A stretch of DNA of 64,000 nucleotides from Actinomyces procaprae (GCF_004798665.1 NZ_CP039292.1:3410001-3474000), one strand, 5' to 3'. Numbered from the stretch's first letter, positions 1 through 8,920 are shown. Numbers and translations are program-made. Notes: generated by a model not told the origin, from the sequence alone.

Positions 1-335
1 GGCGCTGGTGGAGTGCCGCCTGCAAGCCCGCGAGGAGGACGCGTTCTGCCAGGTCTGCGGAGCCCAGGGCGTGGCGGTGGGGACCGTGGCCAGGCGCCTG
101 GCGCACGTGCCGTTCGGCTGGCGTCCCACGCACCTGCTGGTCCGGATGCGGCGGTGGCGGTGCCAGGGCTGTGAACGCGTGTGGCGTCAAGACGCGTCTC
201 GTGCCGCGGCCAAGCGGGCTGTGCTGACCCGGGCGGCCGTGGACTGGGCGATGCGGGCCATCGGCGTGGAGTTCATGTCCGTCTCCCGCGTGGCGGCGGG
301 GTTGGGGGTGTCCTGGCACACTGAGGGCGACGCCA
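1..335 (+). pseudogene. ISL3-family transposase, 5' fragment
   Basis: This is the N-terminal third of an ISL3-type transposase, already open at the window edge. It carries the family's N-terminal zinc finger (CQVCG and CQGC pairs) and the stretch ending VSWHTEGDA. It is nearly identical to the minus-strand ISL3 copy at 3402-4856. The reading frame stops abruptly at 335, where an IS3 element begins. The remaining two thirds of the gene are absent here, so it cannot make an active transposase. The apparent longer reading frame to about 700 is only read-through into the IS3 element. Confidence 0.85.
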
Positions 336-362
336 TGTCAAGCCCCGGGTTTCGTAGAGGCT

Positions 363-1417
363 GTTTTATCTGGCGCCGGTGGTTGCCGGCTGGGGTTGGT
401 TGGTGGTCTGCTCGCCGACGTCCATGGTCTCGGTCTCGGCCTCGGCGATGGTGTCGGTGTCGCCGATGGCGGTGGTGTCGGTGTCGTCTGGTGGGGTGTA
501 GGCCTGCTCGTGCTCGATCGGGGCGTGCATGCCTATGGCGGAGTGAGGCCGGACGGTGCCCGACCAGTTGCGCCCACTCAGCGGTAGCGAACTCCACGTC
601 ATCGATGCCCTCCCAGGGCCCGTGCTCATCCAAGTACTTGTGGTTGCGGATCAGCTCCGCCTTGTACAGCGAGTTCAGGGCCTCGGCCAGCGCGTTATCG
701 TAGGAATCGCCCTTGGAACCCACCGAGGCCACCGCATCACAGTCCGAGGGGGCCTGCCCGTAACGGATCGCCCGGTACTGCACTACCCGGTCGGAGTGGT
801 GAATCAGCCCCTTCAGGTCCGCGCCCTCGCGCTGGCGCTGCCAGATACCCATGCGTAGGGCGTCCAGGGCAAGGTCGGTGTACAGGCTGGTGGAGGTCTG
901 CCAGCCGATGATCCGGCGGGAGTAGACGTCGGTGACGAAAGCGACGTACACCCAGCCGGACAGGGTGCGCACGTAGGTTATGTCCGCCACCCACAACTCG
1001 TTCGGCCTGAACGCGCTGAAGTGTCTTTTGACCAGGTCCGCGGGGCACTGCTCCTTCGGTGCCGACCGGGTCGTCCTGGGCGATTTGGCGCGGCGGATGC
1101 CGTGCAGGCCCATGTCCCGCATCAGACGCTCCACGGTGCAGCGGGCCACATGCCCCAGGCCGTGCCGGGCGGAGGCCTCGGGTCGGTTGAGCATGGCGTG
1201 CATCTTGCGGGCCCCAAGTACGCAGTAGTTGTTCTCATGCACCCGCCCGATCTCGGCCTTCAGAGCCTGGTCGCGTCTACTCCTTGCCGATGGAGGACGG
1301 GACTTGCGGGCCCGGTAGGCGGAAGGGGCGATCTTGACACCGGCGCTAGTAAGCGCCTGGCAGATCGGCTCGACCCCAAGGTCCGCCTTGTTGTCATCAA
1401 TGAATGAATCGATGACC
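363..1417 (-). pseudogene. IS3 transposase orfB, frameshifted
   Basis: This is the rve/DDE integrase half of the IS3 transposase. The frame is open from the end of orfA (-1 relative to orfA, as expected for IS3 programmed frameshifting) and reads VIDSFIDDNKADLG... through the DDE core. The first Asp is in WVADITYV, the second in HHSDR, and the Glu in the DSYDNALAEALNSLYK segment. HSDRG is altered to HSDRV. Near 575-585 a one-base indel separates the DVEFATAEW segment from the C-terminal NWSGTVRPHSAIG segment, which continues in another frame to about 366. With both lesions it is probably inactive. Confidence 0.8.
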
Positions 1418-1418
1418 T

Positions 1419-1733
1419 CTACCGGCGGTCGAGCTCCGCCTGGGCGAAATACGCGCTCGCCTTGCGCAGGATCTCATTAGCCCGCCTCAGCTCGCGTACT
1501 TCCTTCTCCAGCTGCCGGATCCGCTCGGCATCGGATGTGGTGGTTCCCGGGCGGGCGCCTGCGTCGATCTCGGCCTTCTTGACCCAGGTGCGCAGCGCCT
1601 CGGGGTGGACACCCAGTTCATCGGCGATCCTGCGGATCGCTCCCTTAGACCTCTCCGGGTCCCTACGGGCCTCCACAGCCATCCTGGTAGCCCGCTCCCG
1701 CAGCTCCTCGGGGTACTTCCTTTGTGCACTCAT
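1419..1733 (-). CDS. IS3 transposase orfA (HTH protein)
   Basis: A 104-residue OrfA of IS3 type. The N-terminal half is a helix-turn-helix (RKYPEELRERATRMAVEA... IRRIADELGVHPEALRTWVKK) that binds the inverted repeats. The C-terminal part is a leucine-zipper-like coiled coil (IRQLEKEVRELRRANEILRKASAYFAQAELDRR) typical of OrfA ending just before the frameshift window. The stop TAG overlaps the open -1 frame of orfB. It is intact in sequence, but its partner orfB is broken. Confidence 0.9.
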   Translation of the reverse strand: MSAQRKYPEELRERATRMAVEARRDPERSKGAIRRIADELGVHPEALRTWVKKAEIDAGARPGTTTSDAERIRQLEKEVRELRRANEILRKASAYFAQAELDRR

Positions 1734-2488
1734 GACAGTGATCCTTCCGTGTGTTCACTGCCTCCATCAAACCCGGTGCAGTTCACATGCCCGTGCAGCC
1801 GAGACGGATCCGTCCGGTCGCGCACGGGTGTCAGGTCAATGATGACGGTGACATACCTGTCGCCCTTGCGGGTGTGCCGCCAGATATGCTCGTCCACCCC
1901 GATGACCTCCACGCCTTTCAGACGTCCAGGATCATTGATCAAGCGGTCCTTGGCCCGCTCCAGGATGGCGTCGCCCTCAGTGTGCCATGACACCCCCCAG
2001 CGCCGCTGCTACGCGCGAGATGGACATGAATTCCACGCCGATGGCCCGGATTGCCCAGTCCACTGCCGCCCGGGTCAGTACAGCCCGCTTGGTCGCGGCT
2101 CTAGAGCAGTCTTGACGCCACACGCGCCCACACCCCTGGCAGCGCCAGCGCCGCAACCGTACTAGCAGGTGCCTGCTCACGGCCCCCACCGGTGCGCCCT
2201 GGGCCCCGCAGACCCGGCAGAACGCGTCCTCCTCCAAGGCCTGCAGCCGGCACTCCACCAGTGCACTGCCGCCATCTATGCGCATGCCGGTGGCGGTCAG
2301 TCCCAGGCTGTCCAGGCCCAGGAAACTAGCAAGATCAGGGACAGTGAAGGTAGTCTCAGCCATGTCGAGGTCTCCGTGATCGGTGGTGTTCAGCAACCCC
2401 AATCATCGGGGACCTCGACCCACACCCACCACCCCGACACGCGCACCCGCGACCCCCCCACCACCCACACCCACAAACCGGAAGAGCC
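1730..2488 (-). pseudogene. ISL3-family transposase, second 5' fragment (frameshifted)
   Basis: A minus-strand ISL3 transposase remnant starting near 2352 with MAETTFTVPDLASFLGLDSL, then the zinc finger (CRVCG, CQGC). At about 1985 a run of six G bases replaces five in the intact relative. This shifts ALGVSWHTEG into ALGGVMAH and a stop. The correct frame resumes from MSWHTEGDAIL and runs through GVDEHIWRHTRKGDRYVTVI to the IS3 boundary at 1788, where it is cut. The outer end (about 2470-2488) keeps an ISL3-type terminal sequence, ACAAACCGGAAGAGCC. It diverges clearly from the other two ISL3 copies, so it is a separate older insertion. Confidence 0.8.
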
Positions 2489-2596
2489 GGAAAAGGAAGC
2501 CGGAATACCGCTAGCGCGGATCCTGGGTAGTGAATGTACGCTCCGTAGCTCAAAGGGCTGCGCAAACAGCCCAGTGTTGTGCTCCCAGGTTTGACA

Positions 2597-2950
2597 TCAA
2601 CGATGTGTTGTGCGCCGTGCTAGCGGGCATGTTTCAAAAAACCTACCGTTCGTCCGCCACCCCTGAAACCCGTCATTGGACCACAAGGTCCCCATGTAAC
2701 TCTGCGTCTTGCTGTCAGAAAGTGTCCAGACCCAAAACGTCAACGGACTTGTCCATATTACTTGAGTACTCCCCTTGCCGCACTGCGGCCTCCAATCGCC
2801 TCCAAGCTTGAAGGCTGCGGGCGCGACCGCCGACGTTTGAGCAACTTCTACTCCGACATTCGCAGCGGCCGGGCTCGTAGGAGCTGCACACACAGCCGCC
2901 GTAAGTGCAGCGGCGGCTACGGCACTGAACAATCTAGACTTCAGGGACAT
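2597..2950 (-). CDS. Small secreted two-cysteine protein, unknown
   Basis: A 117-residue predicted secreted protein of unknown function. The start at 2950 is chosen for its GAGGAG ribosome site seven bases upstream; an in-frame start further up lacks one. A Sec signal peptide is clear: basic MSLKSRLF, a hydrophobic Ala-rich core, and a likely cleavage site near AAA-NVG. The mature part is about 85 residues with exactly two cysteines (RPQCGKG and FETCPLA), so a single disulfide is possible. It is rich in Trp, Thr and Ser. The base composition is visibly lower in GC than its surroundings, suggesting transfer. It stands alone between IS remnants. It resembles in design, but not in sequence, the secreted peptide at 15994-16338. 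Confidence 0.6.
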   Translation of the reverse strand: MSLKSRLFSAVAAAALTAAVCAAPTSPAAANVGVEVAQTSAVAPAAFKLGGDWRPQCGKGSTQVIWTSPLTFWVWTLSDSKTQSYMGTLWSNDGFQGWRTNGRFFETCPLARRTTHR

Positions 2951-3140
2951 GACACGACTCCTCGTTGAATCACTGTGACGCATTCAGGTTGCGTCTGTGA
3001 TTAAGCGTACACTTCGGTCGCCATGATGTCAACGGTACGACGAGACTCATCTCAGATGCCCGCGAAAGAGGTTCGGTGCCTCATCCAGGTACTGCCCGCG
3101 AGAGTCGCGGATCGTGGCGGACATGGGGAGTGGGTTGTCA

Positions 3141-3401
3141 ATGCAGGCCAGGGCTGAGATCACTAGGAAGTACGCGGGGGCGTATGCCAAGGGGGACAAG
3201 GGGAGGATGCCGGGGTGAGGTGTGTGCGGTGACCGGTCGGGTGCCGGGAGGGCGCCAGGCGGCGCCTGAGGGCGGTTGCCAAGCGCCCTCCAGGAGCTGG
3301 CAGGTCCGAGCCCAGGACCAGGGCGCGTAAGTACTCCTACGACGCGTTGAAGGTCTTACAGCGAATGTGGGCGGCCAGCGGCGGGGGAGTTGCGGCAAAT
3401 A
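3141..3401 (+). pseudogene. Relic of an integrase-type transposase, cut by ISL3
   Basis: The stretch reads MQARAEITRKYAGAYAKGDK, then after lesions KYSYDALKVLQRMWAASGG. These match, from memory, the N-terminal region of a common actinobacterial integrase-catalytic-domain transposase (MQARREIT...RYA and YDALKVLQRVWAASGGQCGKYL). About 150 residues between and after these blocks are missing or out of frame. The homology ends exactly where the ISL3 inverted repeat begins at 3402, so the ISL3 insertion or a later deletion removed the rest. Confidence 0.5.
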
Positions 3402-4856
3402 GGCTCTTCGCGTTTAGGGGTGTAGTAGCTGTTGTCTGAAGCCTCCGGCGTGGATGAGGCTGCGTACGGTGTAGTTGGCTGGGTTTCTGAATCCGAGGGC
3501 GATGCCGCGTAGGTGCTCCAGGCGGGGCGTTGACTGCTTCGGTGGGCCCGTTGGAGGTGCCGGGGTGGCCGGTAGCAGGCCAGGATGTCCTTGCGCCGCT
3601 GGGCCAGGGTCTTGCCCAGCGACTTCAGCTCTTCCAGGGCCTCAGGCACACCGGTGGTGAGCGAGTCGATGACCTTGCTCATCAGCTGCTTGCCTTCGGC
3701 GGGGGTCTTGGCGCGGTAGGGGGCCATGATCTTCTGATGCACGCCCCACATGATCTCTACCGGCGCGTGCCGGTCGTCGGCGAACAGTTGTTCGAGACGC
3801 TCCCAGCCCCTGTCGGTCACCAGCCCCGCCCCGGTCCGCAGCAGGAGCCTGGCCTTGTACAAGGGGTCATCCTTACGGCCCCGTCCCCCGGTGGTCTCGC
3901 GCTGGGTGCGGCGGCGGCACTCATCCAGCTTGTCCCCCCGCCAGGGCAACCACGCGGGTAGGGGTCCATCACCTCCGCCGCATCGGGTAGGGCCTCGGCA
4001 GCGGCGGTCTTGAAACCTGTGAAGCCGTCCATTGCCACCACCTCGATCCGGCTGCGCCAGGCCTCATCGCGTTCCTGGAGCCATTGCTTGAAGACCTGCT
4101 CGGGTGCGGCCTTCGATCATGCCCGTGCAGCCGGGAGGGGCCGGTACGGTCGCGTACCGGGGTCAGGTCAATGATGACGGCGGGCGTACTTGTCTCCCTT
4201 GCGGGTGTGCCGCCACGCGTGCTCGTCCACGCCTATGACCTCCACGCCCTCCAGACGGCCGGGGGCCTTCAGGAGCGTGTTCTTGGCGCGCTCCAGGATG
4301 GCGTCGCCCTCAGTGTGCCATGACACCCCCAACCCCGCCGCCACGCGGGAGACGGACATGAACTCCACCCCGACGGCCCGCATCGCCCAGTCCACGGCCG
4401 CCCGGGTCAGCACAGCCCGCTTGGCCGCGGCACGAGACGCGTCTTGACGCCACACGCGTTCACAGCCCTGGCAACGCCACCGCCGCATCCGGACCAGCAG
4501 GTGCGTGGGACGCCAGCCGAACGGCACGTGCGCCAGGCGCCTGGCCACGGTCCCCACCGCCACGCCCTGGGCTCCGCAGACCTGGCAGAACGCGTCCTCC
4601 TCGCGGGCTTGCAGGCGGCACTCCACCAGCGCCTGATCGGGTGTGATCCGCTGCCCCGTAACGGTCAGTCCCAGGCCGTCCAGCCCCAGGAAACTAGCAA
4701 GATCAGGGACAGTGAAGGCAGTACTCGGCCATGTCGAGGTCTCCGTGATCGGTAGTGTCTAGCAACCACCAATCATCGGGGACCTCGACCCACACCCACC
4801 ACCCCGACACGCGCACCCGCGACCCCCCACCACCACACCCTCAAACGCGAAGAGCC
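3402..4856 (-). mobile_element. ISL3-family insertion sequence, full length but decayed
   Basis: A 1455-bp element with ISL3-type terminal inverted repeats. The left end begins GGCTCTTCGCGTTTAGGGGTG; the right end, read inward, begins GGCTCTTCGCGTTTGAGGGTG. It holds one transposase gene on the minus strand, in several frames. The 8-bp flanks (left CGGCAAATA side, right ACCTAACT) do not match, so either a target duplication has been lost or the element took part in a deletion. Its 5' half is nearly identical to the fragment at 1-335, pointing to recent activity of this lineage in the genome. Confidence 0.8.
3410..4730 (-). pseudogene. ISL3 transposase, multiply frameshifted
   Basis: The transposase reads in pieces. 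The start (MAEYCLHCP, near 4730) has an extra base compared with MAETTFTVPDL of the other copy. An open stretch at 4168-4626 carries the zinc finger, HTH-like region and GVDEHAWRHTRKGDKY (first catalytic Asp). A lesion near 4165 turns YVTVIIDLTP into YARRHH. The DDE core resumes at about 3540-3949 (KAPAEG..., LGKTLAQRRKDILAC), and the C-terminal GIALGFRNPANYTVRSLIHA lies in yet another frame. At least four lesions make it inactive. Confidence 0.8.
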
Positions 4857-4886
4857 ACCTAACTCAACAGCTGGGAACCGCTCGGC

Positions 4887-4902
4887 AGTGGTCTAGACCT
4901 GG
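4887..4902. promoter_or_regulatory. DasR-like (dre) operator candidate
   Basis: The sequence AGTGGTCTAGACCTGG contains the perfect 10-bp palindrome GGTCTAGACC. This is the core of the operator bound by DasR, the GntR-family N-acetylglucosamine regulator of actinobacteria (consensus close to TGGTCTAGACCA). It lies 165 bases upstream of the PAP2/diacylglycerol kinase gene, just beyond the ISL3 right end. The 4857-5066 gap holds no gene. Only sequence similarity supports this; no nag gene is in the window. Confidence 0.4.
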
Positions 4903-5066
4903 CCACCAGGGTCAGGGTCCCGTTGTACATCTCCCGGGGCGGGCGGACGCGCACAGCTCCCCCACATACGGCACTGGTAGCTTGACGGCGCAGCGGCGGC
5001 CGCGGCGTTCACAGCCTTCGGCGCGACGCCACCGTTGCGACATCGCCAGCAGTCAGAAGGAGCCCC

Positions 5067-6743
5067 GTGTCCGCCCGTCCCGGCACTTTCAATGACCGGC
5101 TCGCCGACGTCGTCGGCCACCTGCGCCGCCGTTGGGAGCTCGGCTACGGCGCCTGGGTCCTGGGCGCGCTGGCCTTCGCCGCCTGGACCGTCCTGGTTCG
5201 CACCGGACTCACCGACCGCCTCGACGCCGCCCTGACGGTCCCCGCGCTGCCACCGCGCTCGGGCCGGGGCCAGGTACTCGAGGCGGTCTCCCTGCTCACC
5301 CACCCGGTGCTGATCTACGCCGCCATCGCCGCGGCCGCCGTCGTCACCTACCAGCGGCGCATGCGTCGCCTGTCGACAGCCCTGACCACCTCCCTGCTGG
5401 GCCTGCCGCTCCAGATCGTCATCGCCACCGGGATCGACCACGCCCGCCCCTCCTCGGCCTTCGCCGACTCCCTGTCCTACCGCGGCTTCGCCTATCCGGC
5501 CGGCCACGCCGTCGCCATGACCGTGGCCGCCTGGGTGCTGGTCACCCTGACCCGCGCCCGACGCCGCCCCACCTCCCAGGTGCGGCTGTGGCGCCTGGCG
5601 GGGATCCTCGCCGTCGCCGTGACCTGCGTGGGCCAGTGGGCCATGGGACTGCAGTCCATCTCAGACCTGGTCGGCGGGGTCCTGTTGGGCGCCACCGTCG
5701 CCAACCTCGCCCTGAGCGTCGGCGGAACCGAGGAGATCCTGGCGTCCTGGGCGCATATCGGCCTGCCCTCCGCCACCGTCGACAAGCGCGCCGCGATCGT
5801 CTACAACCCCACCAAGTTCGACGACCTGTCCCTGCTGCGACGCCGGGTGGAGTCCGAGGTGCTGGCGGCCGGCTGGCAGCCCACCCTGTGGCTGGAGACC
5901 ACCCCCGACGACGTCGGCCACGAGCAGACCCGCCGCGCCCTGGCCGCCGGCGTCGACCTGGTACTGGCCGCCGGCGGCGACGGCACCGTACGGGCCGTCG
6001 CCGGGGAGCTGGCGGGCAGCGGCGTGCCCATGGCACTGCTGCCCACCGGTACCGGCAACCTGCTGGCCCGCAACCTACAGGTGCCGCTCGACACCGACGC
6101 CGCCCTGCGCCTGGCCCTGTCCGGCTCCGCCCGCGCCATCGACGTCGTGCGCTGCACCTGGGACGGCGGCACCGAGCGCTTCGTGGTCATGGCCGGCCTG
6201 GGCCTGGACGCGCGCATCATGGCGGACACCAGCGACGACCTGAAGCGGGTGATCCGCTCCGGCGCCTACGTCCTGGCCGCGGTGCAGAACGCGGTGCCGG
6301 ACCCGTTCACGGTGCGGGCCGAGCTCGACCACGACAATGACGGCGGTGACGGCTCGGGCACTCCAGCCGCCGCCACCGAGCACCGGGTGGTCATGGCGCT
6401 GCTGGGCAACGTCGGCACGATCACCGGCGGCATGACGATCTTCCCGCAGGCCGTGCCCGACGACGGGCGCGTGGACCTGCTGCTGACCGGCCCCAACCGG
6501 GTGACCGACTGGGCGAAGGTCGGCGCCGGCCTGCTGATCGGCCAGGATGTGGATGGCGTCAGTCACCACCAGGCCCGTCGGCTGACCCTGACCACGCCCG
6601 AGCCGGTGCCCTTCGAGCTCGACGGCGACCCCGTGGGCCGCACCCGCAGCCTGGTGGCCGAGGTCGAGCCCGCCGCCCTGCGTGTCGTCGTCCCACCCGC
6701 CTCCACGTCACACCGCCGAGGCGGGGGCACTCATCTAGACTGA
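5067..6743 (+). CDS. PAP2-like membrane domain fused to diacylglycerol/lipid kinase
   Basis: A 558-residue fusion. GTG start with AGAAGGAG five bases upstream. Residues about 25-215 form several membrane helices with a PAP2-phosphatase-like pattern: HARPSS near 125 and YPAGH near 143. The third PAP2 motif (normally SR-x5-H-x3-D) reads LQSISD near 195, lacking the usual Arg and His, so phosphatase activity is doubtful. Residues about 240-540 are a DAGK catalytic domain: the glycine-rich GGDGT at 303-307 (ATP binding) and PTGTGN near 330, like bacterial DgkB/YegS kinases that phosphorylate diacylglycerol or related lipids. It is probably bound to the cytoplasmic membrane and works in phospholipid or lipoteichoic-acid lipid recycling. 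murT follows after 33 bases. Confidence 0.85.
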   Translation: MSARPGTFNDRLADVVGHLRRRWELGYGAWVLGALAFAAWTVLVRTGLTDRLDAALTVPALPPRSGRGQVLEAVSLLTHPVLIYAAIAAAAVVTYQRRMRRLSTALTTSLLGLPLQIVIATGIDHARPSSAFADSLSYRGFAYPAGHAVAMTVAAWVLVTLTRARRRPTSQVRLWRLAGILAVAVTCVGQWAMGLQSISDLVGGVLLGATVANLALSVGGTEEILASWAHIGLPSATVDKRAAIVYNPTKFDDLSLLRRRVESEVLAAGWQPTLWLETTPDDVGHEQTRRALAAGVDLVLAAGGDGTVRAVAGELAGSGVPMALLPTGTGNLLARNLQVPLDTDAALRLALSGSARAIDVVRCTWDGGTERFVVMAGLGLDARIMADTSDDLKRVIRSGAYVLAAVQNAVPDPFTVRAELDHDNDGGDGSGTPAAATEHRVVMALLGNVGTITGGMTIFPQAVPDDGRVDLLLTGPNRVTDWAKVGAGLLIGQDVDGVSHHQARRLTLTTPEPVPFELDGDPVGRTRSLVAEVEPAALRVVVPPASTSHRRGGGTHLD

Positions 6744-6776
6744 GGCGATCCGCCACCGACCACAGGCAGGAGCCCC

Positions 6777-8153
6777 ATGCGTTCACGACTAACCGTGGCA
6801 CTCGGCCGCACGGCCCGCACCCTGGCCCGTCTGCGCGGCGGCGGCTCCGGCGGCACCGCCTTCCCCGGCCTGGTCATGGAGCGCACGGATCCCGGCTTCC
6901 TCGCCCGCACCCTGGATCGGCTGCCGCACGGGGTGGTGCTGGTCTCCGGCACCAACGGCAAGACCACCACCACCAAGATGGTGGTGCAGCTGCTGCGCGA
7001 CCAGGGCTTGAAGGTCTTCACCAACCGCACCGGCTCCAACTTCGTGCGCGGCGTGCTGGCGGCCCTGCTCACCGAGGTCGACGCCGTCGGCCGCCTGGAT
7101 GCCGACGTCGCCGTGCTGGAGCTCGACGAGGCGCACGCCGTCCACTTCGTCCGCTCCGTCAAGCCGCGGGCCGCCCTCATGCTCAACGTCATGCGCGACC
7201 AGCTCGACCGCTTCGGCGAGATCGACTACACGGCCTCCCTGCTGCGCAAGGCCGCCCTGGCCACACGCGACGTGGTGGTGGTCAACGCCGACGACCCGCG
7301 CCTGAACGGGGACCGGTTCCTCACCGGCCTGACCGCGCGCACCGCCGCCTTCGGGGTCGGCCCCGCCCTGCGCTCGGTCTTCCTGTCCGACGACGATCTG
7401 CGCACCGAGCAGGCCGACGGCGGCGCACCCGAGTCCGCCCCCGCCGCTGCGGAGCCCGACGCCGGCTCCCCCTGCCCGGCGCCGCGCGTGCGCCTGGTGG
7501 CGCTGGCCGACAGCGAGGCCACCATCGAGGTGGACGGCGCCGAACACCAGGTGACCTTCGCCATCCCGGGCATCCACAACGTCCTCAACGCCTGCGCCGC
7601 CCTGACCCTGGTGCTGGAGGTGCTGGGAGACCGGGCCGACCTGCCCCGCCTGCTGGCCACCCTGTCGGAGATCCGCCCGGCCTTCGGGCGCGGGGAGGTC
7701 ATCACCCTGGACGGGCGTCCGGTGCAGCTGTCACTGGTTAAGAACCCGGCCGGCTTCCGCATGAGCCTGCTGTCCGCGCCCACCGCCCAGGCCGACGCCG
7801 CGCCCGCCGCGGGCCGGACTCAGCCCGATGAGCTGATCATGATCGCCATTAACGACGAGTACGCCGACGGCCGTGACATGTCCTGGCTGTGGGACGTGGA
7901 CTTCACCTCGCTGCAGCGGGCCGGGGTCGCCGTCGTCACCGGGGTGCGCGCCTGGGACATGGCGCTGCGGCTGCGCTACGACGAGGTGCCCGTCGGCGTC
8001 GTCGAACCGGACCTGGCGGCCGCACTGGACACCCTGCGGGAACGGGCCGCAGCCGAGGACCGTCCCATGCGCATCTACACCAGCTACACCGCCATGCTGG
8101 CTCTGCGCGCCCGCCTCGGGCACCTCACCGACGTCGAGGAGGTCATGAAGTGA
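6777..8153 (+). CDS. murT: Lipid II isoglutaminyl synthase, Mur-ligase subunit MurT
   Basis: A 458-residue Mur-ligase-like protein. With GatD it amidates the D-glutamate of lipid II to isoglutamine. The P-loop VSGTNGKTTTTKM lies at about 57-69. NRTGSN (near 83) and the ELDEAH segment follow, then the Mur central domain up to IPGIHNVLNA, and the C-terminal DUF1727-type domain with INDEYADGRDMSWLWDVDF. Oddly, the Cys4 zinc ribbon usual in MurT after the NADDP segment is not present. Instead there is an Ala/Pro/acidic linker (around residues 205-240) with a single Cys. The stop overlaps the gatD start, so the two subunits are translationally coupled. Confidence 0.92.
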   Translation: MRSRLTVALGRTARTLARLRGGGSGGTAFPGLVMERTDPGFLARTLDRLPHGVVLVSGTNGKTTTTKMVVQLLRDQGLKVFTNRTGSNFVRGVLAALLTEVDAVGRLDADVAVLELDEAHAVHFVRSVKPRAALMLNVMRDQLDRFGEIDYTASLLRKAALATRDVVVVNADDPRLNGDRFLTGLTARTAAFGVGPALRSVFLSDDDLRTEQADGGAPESAPAAAEPDAGSPCPAPRVRLVALADSEATIEVDGAEHQVTFAIPGIHNVLNACAALTLVLEVLGDRADLPRLLATLSEIRPAFGRGEVITLDGRPVQLSLVKNPAGFRMSLLSAPTAQADAAPAAGRTQPDELIMIAINDEYADGRDMSWLWDVDFTSLQRAGVAVVTGVRAWDMALRLRYDEVPVGVVEPDLAAALDTLRERAAAEDRPMRIYTSYTAMLALRARLGHLTDVEEVMK

Positions 8154-8914
8154 GCACCGCGCCCACCACCTACCCCCACACCGGGGACGGACCCGCCCGG
8201 GGCCTCATCCGCGTGCTGCAGCTTTATCCGCGGGACATGAACATCTACGGCGACTGGGGCAATCTGCTCACCCTGGCGCGCCGCGGCCAGTGGCACGGCT
8301 ACGACGTCGAGCTGCACTCCTACAACCCCGGCGACCACCTGCCGCAGGAGGTCGACCTGGTGCTGGGCGGCGGCGGCCAGGACTCCGGGCAGGAACGCAT
8401 CAAGGAGGACCTCACCGGGATCGGCCCGCGCCTGCGCCAGTGGGCGGCGGACGGCGTGCCGATGCTGGTCATCTGTGGCCTGTACCAGCTGTTCGGGCAC
8501 CGCTTCGTAACCGGCGAGGGCTCGGAGATTCCCGGGATCGGGCTGCTGGACGCGCAGACGGTGGCCGGCCCGGGGCGCCTGATCGGCAATGTCGTGCTGG
8601 ACTCCCCCGAATTCGGCAGGGTGGTCGGCTATGAGAACCACTCCGGGCTGACGACGCTCGGCCCCGGCGCCGAGCCGTTGGGCACGGTGCGCTCCGGCGA
8701 CGGCAACAACGGCAAGGACGGCTTTGAGGGCGCCCGGTTCAAGCACGTGATCGGCACCTATCTGCACGGCCCACTGCTGCCGAAGAATCCGGCCGTGGCC
8801 GACTGGCTGCTGCAGCGGGCGGTCGAGCTGCGCGGCCAGACCTGGGATCCGCTACCGATCGACGACGCCGACGCACGCCGCGCCAGCAATGTCGCCGCCT
8901 CCCGGCCGAGGTGA
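8150..8914 (+). CDS. gatD: Lipid II isoglutaminyl synthase, glutaminase subunit GatD
   Basis: A 254-residue class I glutamine amidotransferase of the CobB/CobQ-like type. It supplies ammonia to MurT for lipid II amidation in the cytoplasm. The start is GTG at 8150, overlapping the murT stop by four bases (GTGA), with GGAGG upstream inside murT. The nucleophile Cys lies in VICGLYQLFG (near residue 108). The catalytic His lies in GTYLHGPLLPKNP near the C-terminus. The N-terminal YPRDMNIYGDWGNLL stretch is characteristic of GatD. Confidence 0.93.
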   Translation: MSTAPTTYPHTGDGPARGLIRVLQLYPRDMNIYGDWGNLLTLARRGQWHGYDVELHSYNPGDHLPQEVDLVLGGGGQDSGQERIKEDLTGIGPRLRQWAADGVPMLVICGLYQLFGHRFVTGEGSEIPGIGLLDAQTVAGPGRLIGNVVLDSPEFGRVVGYENHSGLTTLGPGAEPLGTVRSGDGNNGKDGFEGARFKHVIGTYLHGPLLPKNPAVADWLLQRAVELRGQTWDPLPIDDADARRASNVAASRPR

Positions 8915-8920
8915 TCCGGC

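Larger units (their letters stand above)
336..1787 (-). mobile_element. IS3-family insertion sequence
   Basis: A 1452-bp element with imperfect terminal inverted repeats: the left end starts TGTCAAGCCCCGGGTTTCGT and the right end, read inward, starts TGTGAACTGCACCGGGTTTG. Both ends share TGT.AA, CGGGTTT and GAGGC. It contains orfA and a damaged orfB on the minus strand. The flanks are two different ISL3 copies in opposite orientation, and no target duplication is visible (CCA on the left, TGC on the right). The element therefore sits at a rearrangement junction and not in a simple insertion site. Confidence 0.85.
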
